Source: JBFMAE01 sp040756085 (GTDB taxonomy: Bacteria; Desulfobacterota; BSN033; UBA1163). From it: DNA of 6,668 bases. The notes below the pieces were generated by a model that worked only from the letters and a program-made list of their open reading frames with translations, did no database searches and had not been told where the DNA came from. A program made the translations under genes and the position numbers. Positions 1 to 4,490 of this stretch are shown here, in pieces; within the stretch, counting starts at the first letter, position 1, and each line of letters starts with the position of its first letter. The stretch lies in the NCBI GenBank assembly GCA_040756085.1, contig JBFMAE010000298.1, forward strand, positions 1 to 6,668, read 5' to 3'.

Positions 1-199
1 AGGAAGAAAAAGGCCTCCAAAAACCGAATAAAAAAATGAGGAGGCAAACAAGACTCGCGCCAATGATCATCCACCGTTTCCCCTGACTCATTAAACCTTT
101 ATTATCTTTAGGGGGCGGGTATTTGAAAAAAGGGGTCCCTTTCAATTCTTTCAATCGGAGTTGTTGTGCCTTTTTGAGGGCATCAATAATCAGGCTCAT
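1..199 (-). CDS. GspB/MshN-type bitopic membrane protein, N-terminal fragment (runs off the window)
   Basis: Only the first 66 residues are visible; the frame is open at position 1. The protein begins MSLIIDALKKAQQLR, the opening typical of GspB/ExeB-like proteins and of the TPR proteins (MshN type) that follow ExeA-type ATPases in pilus and secretion operons. A short charged cytoplasmic stretch is followed by one membrane segment at about residues 44-60 (hydrophobic, ending GFW), so the unseen remainder is probably periplasmic. The ATG overlaps the TGA of the upstream ATPase gene as ATGA, and a GGAGGG Shine-Dalgarno lies at 206-211, six bases before the start and inside the ATPase reading frame. 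This points to translational coupling and a joint function. By analogy with ExeA-ExeB, the product may partner the ATPase in envelope assembly of the secretin. Whether the missing part carries TPR repeats (MshN) or a GspB domain cannot be seen. Confidence 0.8.
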   Translation of the reverse strand, partial: MSLIIDALKKAQQLRLKELKGTPFFKYPPPKDNKGLMSQGKRWMIIGASLVCLLIFLFGFWRPFSS

Positions 200-1323
200 T
201 TTGTACCCTCCGGGGCTACCCCTTCTGAATCTCCAGAAAATTCTTTTGGTTGAATCTTTTGGTCCTGAGTCTTTTCAAACTGTATCCTATTCGATGGGAT
301 TTTCGAAATGGATGAGGCACTTGTTCCCGAAATCTGACTCTGGATGCCTTGGATCGTCTGCCAGATGAAGGTTTTTGCGGTTTGAATGGGTGGAACATAG
401 TGTTGGTTCGACAGAATTACGCCGCCCAACAGGAGAAAAAAGATCACCAATAGGAAAATACTTAAAGGGGTAATGGGTTTTGGCAAGACGGAGAGTTGAT
501 AGGGTGCGCTTCCCGCTTCCTCCCCCAAAAGGCTCTTTTGTGCTTTCTTAACGATTCCTTTGTCGATATGAAAGGTTTCTTGGACGAAACCACCCAGTAA
601 TGCTCGATCGCAGAGGAGATTGATCAGTCTAGGTGTCCCCTTCGAGAACTTGAAGATTTGATTCAGAGCAGATTTTGAAAAGGTGATATTTCCTTGGGCA
701 CCCGCCACCATTAAACGCTGGTGGATATAAGACTCCATTTCCTTTCTGGAGAGCGGAAGGAGATGATGCCGGATAGCAATCCTTTGATTCAACTGTCTCA
801 ATTCAGCTGATTGAAGTTTTTGATCCAGTTCCAATTGCCCAAATAAAACAATCTGGAGCATTTTCTCCTTTTCCGTCTCTAAATTCGAGAGCATCCGGAT
901 CTGCTCTAGGACAGGGACAGATAAGTTCTGGGCTTCATCGATGATCAATACAGTATTCTTGCCGTGAGACAATAGATGAATAAGTAATTTGTTTAATGCA
1001 TCAATTCGTTCTTTCTTGGATCTTCCCCTTGATGGAAATCCGAGATCGAGAAGAATCGATTCCAGCAATTCGTCCTCAGTAAGGAAGGAATTGAAGATGA
1101 CGGCTGTTTTCACATTTTTATCTATTTTTTCCAAGATGGCCCGGCAGATGGTCGTCTTCCCGGTTCCTATATTGCCGGTAATGACAATAAACCCTTCCTT
1201 CTGATCGATTCCGTAAAGGAGGGACTCGATGGCCGTCTGATGGCTCTCACTCAGATAGAGAAATTGGGGATCCGGAGTGAGCGAAAAGGGTTTTTCTTTA
1301 AGGCCATAGAATTGCTGGTACAT
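196..1323 (-). CDS. mshM: ExeA/MshM-type AAA ATPase with a C-terminal membrane segment
   Basis: The 375-residue product opens MYQQFYGLKEKPFSLTPDP, the hallmark of the ExeA/MshM (GspA) family. Visible motifs are Walker A GNIGTGKTT (50-58), Walker B VLIIDEAQ (125-132), a sensor-1-like LFGQLELDQKL (160-170), an arginine-finger candidate in LNQRI (R181), and sensor 2 GTPRLINLLCDRA (229-241). A hydrophobic segment at about 287-303 would place the ATPase in the cytoplasm and a tail of about 70 residues in the periplasm. No peptidoglycan-binding domain of the kind that ends ExeA is visible in that tail. The family is thought to use ATP to help place or assemble secretins in the cell envelope, and the gene sits directly after the secretin. 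I chose the ATG at 1323 because GGAG stands five bases upstream and the family motif starts there; an in-frame TTG at 1356 lies inside a repeat. Family assignment is firm. The name mshM rests on gene order and could equally be exeA-like. Confidence 0.9.
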   Translation of the reverse strand: MYQQFYGLKEKPFSLTPDPQFLYLSESHQTAIESLLYGIDQKEGFIVITGNIGTGKTTICRAILEKIDKNVKTAVIFNSFLTEDELLESILLDLGFPSRGRSKKERIDALNKLLIHLLSHGKNTVLIIDEAQNLSVPVLEQIRMLSNLETEKEKMLQIVLFGQLELDQKLQSAELRQLNQRIAIRHHLLPLSRKEMESYIHQRLMVAGAQGNITFSKSALNQIFKFSKGTPRLINLLCDRALLGGFVQETFHIDKGIVKKAQKSLLGEEAGSAPYQLSVLPKPITPLSIFLLVIFFLLLGGVILSNQHYVPPIQTAKTFIWQTIQGIQSQISGTSASSISKIPSNRIQFEKTQDQKIQPKEFSGDSEGVAPEGTK

Positions 1324-1328
1324 CGTTA

Positions 1329-1332
1329 CTCC
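1329..1332 (-). promoter_or_regulatory. Shine-Dalgarno site deciding the start of the ExeA/MshM-type ATPase
   Basis: GGAG on the minus strand, five bases before the ATG at 1323. It supports that start over the in-frame TTG at 1356, which falls within the 91-bp repeat and has no comparable site. Confidence 0.75.
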
Positions 1333-1339
1333 GTAAAAA

Positions 1340-1430
1340 AGGGGTCGAGGATTCAAGGGTTCATGGGTTCAAGTACTCTTTTTCTAAAAGCATTTTACTA
1401 GAATCCTTGACCACTTGAACCCTTGAACCC
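1340..1430. repeat. 91-bp interspersed inverted-repeat element, copy A
   Basis: This element fills most of the gap between the secretin stop and the ATPase start. Its arms are built from the word GGGTTCAAG and its reverse complement. Bases 1357-1374 pair with 1413-1430 over 18 positions with one mismatch, around a 38-base AT-rich loop. Copy B at 3665-3755 has the same orientation and exactly the same length; a hand alignment without gaps gives 71 of 91 identical bases. Similarity includes part of the loop (a shared TAAA..GC..TTTACT core), so the copies look homologous rather than merely sharing a word. No T-run follows the stem, so it is not an ordinary terminator. No transposase is present; a small mobile or REP-like palindromic element is the likeliest explanation. 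Confidence 0.85.
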
Positions 1431-1444
1431 AATCTGTCTGTATT

Positions 1445-3091
1445 TCATTTCTTTGTAAAGTTTTCCACCTTCTTCCCGACCTGAAGGGTGGGGGTGATCA
1501 TAATTACCAATTCCGAATTCCTTTTCTTCTCGGTTTTGTATCGAAACAACCCGCCCAATAGTGGAACCGATTGCAACCCTGGGAAACCCACGTGGGTTTC
1601 TTCCTTTTTCTCCTGCATCAGGCCGGCGATCAGGATCGTCTGGCCATCCTTCACCCTTACTGTCGTATCGGTCTCCCTCACGCTCAGAAGGGGAAATGTT
1701 GTCTTCCCATCTGGAGTGACCTTCTCACCTGTCTTTTCAGTGATACTGGGATGGATGTTCATGATGATGGTCCCATCCTCAGCAATTTGGGGAGTCACAT
1801 CGAGGATGATTCCCACATCGATCGTCACGGGTTGGAAGGTCTGGACCACAGTGTCCCCGCCGGCGACCACTACACCAGAAGTGAAGAAGACATCCTGATT
1901 TCCGACCCTGATAATCGCCTTCTGATTGTTAAGGGTGGAAATAGTGGGGCTGGAGAGAACTTTAACATCCCCCTGTTCTGCAATCGCCTGCATGATGTCT
2001 GAAAGAGCTACTTCTGATCCTGACGCACCTAAAGCCAGGATACCTCCATAAGGTTTAATCTTAAAAAGCCCCGGGGTCTGAATGGTCGTTCCTGTGGTCG
2101 TATCCGAAATGACAAAACCACTCGAGGTTCCAGGATACCCCTTTGTTCCCGCTTTATCCGTGAGCCCCCAGGCTAAGTTAATCGAGCGGGGAAGGCCTTC
2201 GATCACCTTCCAGTTAATTCCCTCCTTGTGTTCATCGGAAAGAATCACCTCCAATATCTTTGCCTGAATGGTGACCTGTCTCTGGGAACTTCCTTCGATG
2301 GTCTCGAGATAGGAGGCGATCTTATTCAAATTGAGGGGGTAGTCAGTTACCATGATCACGCCGCTGGATTTATTGATGATCAATCGTTTTCCCTTCTCAT
2401 CCACCCTAGTCCAGTCTGCCTTCTCTTTCTCTGAAGGTATTTTTACCTCGGCTGATCCGAAAATCATGGCCTCTAAACCTTTTTGGATTTCATTCCACAG
2501 GTCCATTTCATCCACACTGACAAGGTCACTGTACCCGGTCCTGGCACCTGGGCCGCCAGTGGTCTGTTGGCCGGGGAGGCCAGCGGTCTGTAAGCCCCCT
2601 CCTGTGCTGGCGTAGATCTCCCTTTTACCGCTTCGTTTTGTGGCGATGTAATTGAGCGTGAAGAGACGAGTTTCTATCTGAGGTCTTAATATTTTGATAA
2701 ACTGCCCATCGATGTGAAAGGTCCACCCCAGTGGAGTGAGAATGGCATCAAGGGCCTCTTTGATGGTGACACGCTTCAAATCGATGGTAACCTTCCCACT
2801 CAGCTCCGGATCGATGATAATATTGTATGCACTCTCCTTTGAGAAGGCCAGGAGGATGTCCTGGATATTAGAATCTCTGGCGAAGAAGGAGAAGAGTTTC
2901 TCCGGAACCTTTTTCGCCTCCTCCTTCTGGGGGACGACCAGTTCCTTCAATTTCTCTTCAGGAGGAGGTTGAGGTTTGGTAGGTTCGGCCATTTGAGAAG
3001 GTAACTTTGCTCGCTCCTTCTTTGGGGGAGAAGCGCAACCCACCGCTAATAACAGACTAAGAATGAATATGAAGAGGACTTTTATTTTCAT
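1445..3091 (-). CDS. mshL: Type IV pilus secretin, MshL/PilQ type, lipoprotein
   Basis: This 548-residue protein would form the multimeric outer-membrane pore through which the pilus exits. It starts with a lipoprotein signal (hydrophobic 5-18, then AVGC with Cys19), followed by a Pro/Lys/Glu-rich linker. A secretin N0/STN domain lies at about 66-135 (FSFFARDSNIQDIL, IIIDPELSGKVTIDL). An N1-type domain spans about 140-265 and is interrupted by a Gly/Thr-rich loop at about 163-186. The secretin core runs from about 270 to 535, with VLSSPTISTLNNQ (378-390) and the signature VPLLGGLF (509-516) near the end. It lacks AMIN domains and is shorter than typical PilQ. The TRLFTLNYIATKRSG stretch at 141-155 resembles MshL proteins, and gene order agrees. 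AAGGAG ends seven bases before the ATG. Having its own lipid anchor, it may need no separate pilotin (inference). Secretin identity is certain; mshL over pilQ is likely. Confidence 0.95.
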   Translation of the reverse strand: MKIKVLFIFILSLLLAVGCASPPKKERAKLPSQMAEPTKPQPPPEEKLKELVVPQKEEAKKVPEKLFSFFARDSNIQDILLAFSKESAYNIIIDPELSGKVTIDLKRVTIKEALDAILTPLGWTFHIDGQFIKILRPQIETRLFTLNYIATKRSGKREIYASTGGGLQTAGLPGQQTTGGPGARTGYSDLVSVDEMDLWNEIQKGLEAMIFGSAEVKIPSEKEKADWTRVDEKGKRLIINKSSGVIMVTDYPLNLNKIASYLETIEGSSQRQVTIQAKILEVILSDEHKEGINWKVIEGLPRSINLAWGLTDKAGTKGYPGTSSGFVISDTTTGTTIQTPGLFKIKPYGGILALGASGSEVALSDIMQAIAEQGDVKVLSSPTISTLNNQKAIIRVGNQDVFFTSGVVVAGGDTVVQTFQPVTIDVGIILDVTPQIAEDGTIIMNIHPSITEKTGEKVTPDGKTTFPLLSVRETDTTVRVKDGQTILIAGLMQEKKEETHVGFPGLQSVPLLGGLFRYKTEKKRNSELVIMITPTLQVGKKVENFTKK

Positions 3092-3136
3092 CGCTTTTCT
3101 CCTTTACCCCCTCCTTCCCTCGTGGGGGAGTGCTCG

Positions 3137-3168
3137 CCCTGTGGAGTATATTTCATTACTCCACAGGG
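3137..3168. repeat. Perfect 12-bp inverted repeat between pilP and the secretin gene
   Basis: Bases 3137-3148 (CCCTGTGGAGTA) pair perfectly with 3157-3168 (TACTCCACAGGG) around an eight-base loop. G-rich and C-rich flanks (about 3105-3130 and 3171-3181) could extend the fold. No U-tract follows on either strand, so it does not look like an intrinsic terminator. It sits in the transcribed spacer just ahead of the secretin ribosome-binding site. It may be a REP-like element, an mRNA-stabilising hairpin or a processing site. No second copy is visible here. Confidence 0.75.
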
Positions 3169-3181
3169 TAGAGGTGGGGGG

Positions 3182-3637
3182 TTATCTCTCCTCAACGGTT
3201 AGTCGAATGGGACTCTGAGATAAAAGCAGGATCCTTTTCTTATCCCCTTTACCTAAAATCACCCGGTCAGCATGAATCTCCAATACCCTTTCGTCCAGAA
3301 TCGAATCTCCCACGGTCACAATATGTCGATTAATCGAGGCCAATCGAATATGGTCACTGATCAAGATGGCTTTGACCATCAGAGGAGTGGGGGGGACTTC
3401 AGTGGTTTTGGTTTCTAATTGCGGAGGTGTCCTATGGGTTATTTGAGGAGGAACGGTTTTGGAGAGGAGACGAATTCCTGATGGGAGGGAGAACGGATCC
3501 CTTCCGATTCCTTGAGTCAGAGCCATTTTCCCTTTGGATTGCCCGTTCGCCGAGATCGGATTCAGCAGGGTGATCCCGACTAACATGAAACTCGTGACGA
3601 AGGTCATAGCCAAAATTATTTTTTGATATCGTCTCAC
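3182..3637 (-). CDS. pilP: Pilus assembly protein PilP (MshK-like), no lipobox
   Basis: The 151-residue product would be the inner-membrane periplasmic protein that links the PilN-PilO pair to the secretin. It has a basic start (MRRYQK), a hydrophobic signal or anchor at about 7-29 ending near ISANG, the family motif GRDPF (45-49), a Pro-rich linker (62-86), and a compact beta domain (about 86-147). In that domain, the VKAILISDHIRLA and VTVGDSI...V..I..D.V.L pattern is typical of PilP/GspC homology domains. Classical PilP is a lipoprotein, but no cysteine occurs in the signal or anywhere in the protein, so it is either cleaved or anchored by the hydrophobic segment. I chose the GTG at 3637 because AAGGAG lies eight bases upstream; a TTG at 3673 would add 12 residues coded partly by the repeat. 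It lies between pilO and the secretin gene, as expected. Confidence 0.85.
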   Translation of the reverse strand: MRRYQKIILAMTFVTSFMLVGITLLNPISANGQSKGKMALTQGIGRDPFSLPSGIRLLSKTVPPQITHRTPPQLETKTTEVPPTPLMVKAILISDHIRLASINRHIVTVGDSILDERVLEIHADRVILGKGDKKRILLLSQSPIRLTVEER

Positions 3638-3645
3638 TAAATCTT

Positions 3646-3651
3646 CTCCTT
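3646..3651 (-). promoter_or_regulatory. Shine-Dalgarno site deciding the GTG start of pilP
   Basis: AAGGAG on the minus strand, eight bases before the GTG at 3637. It lies downstream of the alternative TTG (3673), so it can serve only the GTG. Confidence 0.75.
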
Positions 3652-3664
3652 CAATGTTTCCAAA

Positions 3665-3755
3665 AGGGTTCAAGGATTCGAGGGTTCATGGGTTCAAGTG
3701 TTTAAATTTTTAAAGCTCTTTACTGGACCCCTAGACCCCTTGAACCCTTGACTCC
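3665..3755. repeat. 91-bp interspersed inverted-repeat element, copy B, overlapping the end of pilO
   Basis: Homologous to copy A at 1340-1430, same orientation, no gaps needed, about 78% identity by hand. The left arm is nearly identical (25 of 26 bases from 3674). The right arm is more diverged (GGACCCC and AGACCCC where A has GAATCC and GACCACTTG), which weakens the pairing. Bases 3755-3723 of that arm encode the last 11 residues of PilO (GVKGSRGLGVQ) and the element also supplies the TAA stop at 3722-3720. The element spans the whole pilO-pilP spacer except the pilP ribosome-binding region. Confidence 0.85.
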
Positions 3756-4325
3756 TTTCAATTCTTCTATGATGTACATACTTAATCCCATGGTGACCTT
3801 TAAAAGAGGTTGAACCTCTTCGTTCTTCTCTATCTGGAGACTGTCCACATTGATGAGAAAAGGAAGTTCCTCAATCCCTTTTAAATAAGTCCCCAGTTTG
3901 TTATAGGTTGAATGAAATACCATCTGGACATTAATCCTCCTGTATTGAAGGGCAGAAGTTCCTTGCTTCCCATCCGGAGGAGGAATTTTCTCTTCTTGGG
4001 GAATAAGCGAGATGATCTTCATCTGGAGAGGATCACTCTCTCTGGCCAGATGTTTTAAGAAGGTTCTGAATTCTTCGCCCTTGAGCGTCCGTTCATTTAA
4101 TCTCTTGAGTTGCTTCTCCATCCGCGCCACTTCGGCCTCCACCGTTTCCACCCCCTTCGCCAATAGGACAAATTGATTCATTTTTTGATCGGCCACCTTA
4201 ATCTCCTCTTTGAACTGCTGAATCTTGCGGCTCTGAGGGGCATAATAGAATCGATCGAAGACCCAAATCGCAATGGCAATAACGACGAAAATTAGCAATA
4301 TCTTTTCTCTACTTTTTAACTTCAT
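3720..4325 (-). CDS. pilO: Pilus assembly protein PilO (MshJ-like)
   Basis: The 201-residue bitopic inner-membrane protein would pair with PilN in the periplasmic alignment subcomplex. It has a basic N-terminus (MKLKSREK), a membrane segment at about 9-23, a coiled coil at about 30-80 (rich in K, E, L and Q with heptad-like spacing), and a C-terminal ferredoxin-like domain at about 84-186. That domain contains the family-typical YNKLGTYLKGIEELPFLINV (141-160) and a final beta strand LKVTMGLSMYI. The residues from 191 onward (GVKGSRGLGVQ) do not belong to the fold and are encoded by the interspersed repeat. The best Shine-Dalgarno is AAAGG nine bases before the ATG; a stronger GGAG sits 14 bases away. 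The gene lies 95 bases after the PilM-PilN fusion, with palindromes in the gap. Sequence motifs are weak in this family, so the call rests on topology, the C-terminal pattern and gene order together. Confidence 0.88.
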   Translation of the reverse strand: MKLKSREKILLIFVVIAIAIWVFDRFYYAPQSRKIQQFKEEIKVADQKMNQFVLLAKGVETVEAEVARMEKQLKRLNERTLKGEEFRTFLKHLARESDPLQMKIISLIPQEEKIPPPDGKQGTSALQYRRINVQMVFHSTYNKLGTYLKGIEELPFLINVDSLQIEKNEEVQPLLKVTMGLSMYIIEELKGVKGSRGLGVQ

Positions 4326-4354
4326 TGGTTAAGACCTTTCTCCTTTTGGGAGCC

Positions 4355-4400
4355 CCTGCCTACCGCAGGCCCCGAACCGTGCTGGTTCAGGGCAGGCAGG
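4355..4400. repeat. Inverted repeat in the pilMN-pilO spacer (CCTGCCT...AGGCAGG)
   Basis: CCTGCCT at 4355-4361 pairs with AGGCAGG at 4394-4400. Inside it, GAACC (4374-4378) pairs with GGTTC (4384-4388) around a five-base loop. CCTGC (4355-4359) can alternatively pair with GCAGG (4365-4369). It is GC-rich, noncoding, and lies between the fusion stop and the pilO ribosome-binding site. No U-tract follows. Confidence 0.6.
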
Positions 4401-4414
4401 CACAGAAGGGGGGT

Positions 4415-4490
4415 CCCCTACTACTTCCCTTTAGGGGTAGGGGAGGCTTTAGCCTCCCCAGTATCAGGGCGACTCAAGTCGCCCCTACCC
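4415..4490. repeat. Compound palindrome (three-way fold) overlapping the 3' end of the PilM-PilN gene
   Basis: An outer 9-bp inverted repeat, GGGTAGGGG (4435-4443) with CCCCTACCC (4482-4490), encloses two tight hairpins. These are GGGGAGGCT/AGCCTCCCC (4440-4448 with 4451-4459, overlapping the outer arm by four bases) and GGGCGACT/AGTCGCCC (4467-4474 with 4477-4484). A further CCCCTA (4415-4420) pairs with TAGGGG (4432-4437) around the TAG stop. The architecture resembles interspersed GTAGGGGC...GCCCCTAC palindromes that I recall from other bacterial genomes. Most of it is in frame and translated as the fusion protein's tail. Confidence 0.75.

Noticed and set aside
123..368. Plus-strand open frame of 81 codons at the left end
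   Set aside because: It overlaps both the GspB-like start and the ATPase C-terminus on the minus strand, which have family motifs and good ribosome-binding sites; its peptide has no recognisable features.
1340..1430. The GGGTTCAAG-type repeats considered as a CRISPR array
   Set aside because: There are only two distant copies with inverted arms, no regular short repeat-spacer periodicity, and no cas genes.
1488..2002. Plus-strand open frames of 136 and 143 codons opposite the secretin gene
   Set aside because: They lie wholly antisense to a well-supported secretin, show no recognisable motifs, and are best explained as shadows of its codon use.
3137..3168. Hairpin considered as a Rho-independent terminator between pilP and the secretin gene
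   Set aside because: No U-tract follows the stem on either strand, and termination here would separate genes that should be co-transcribed.
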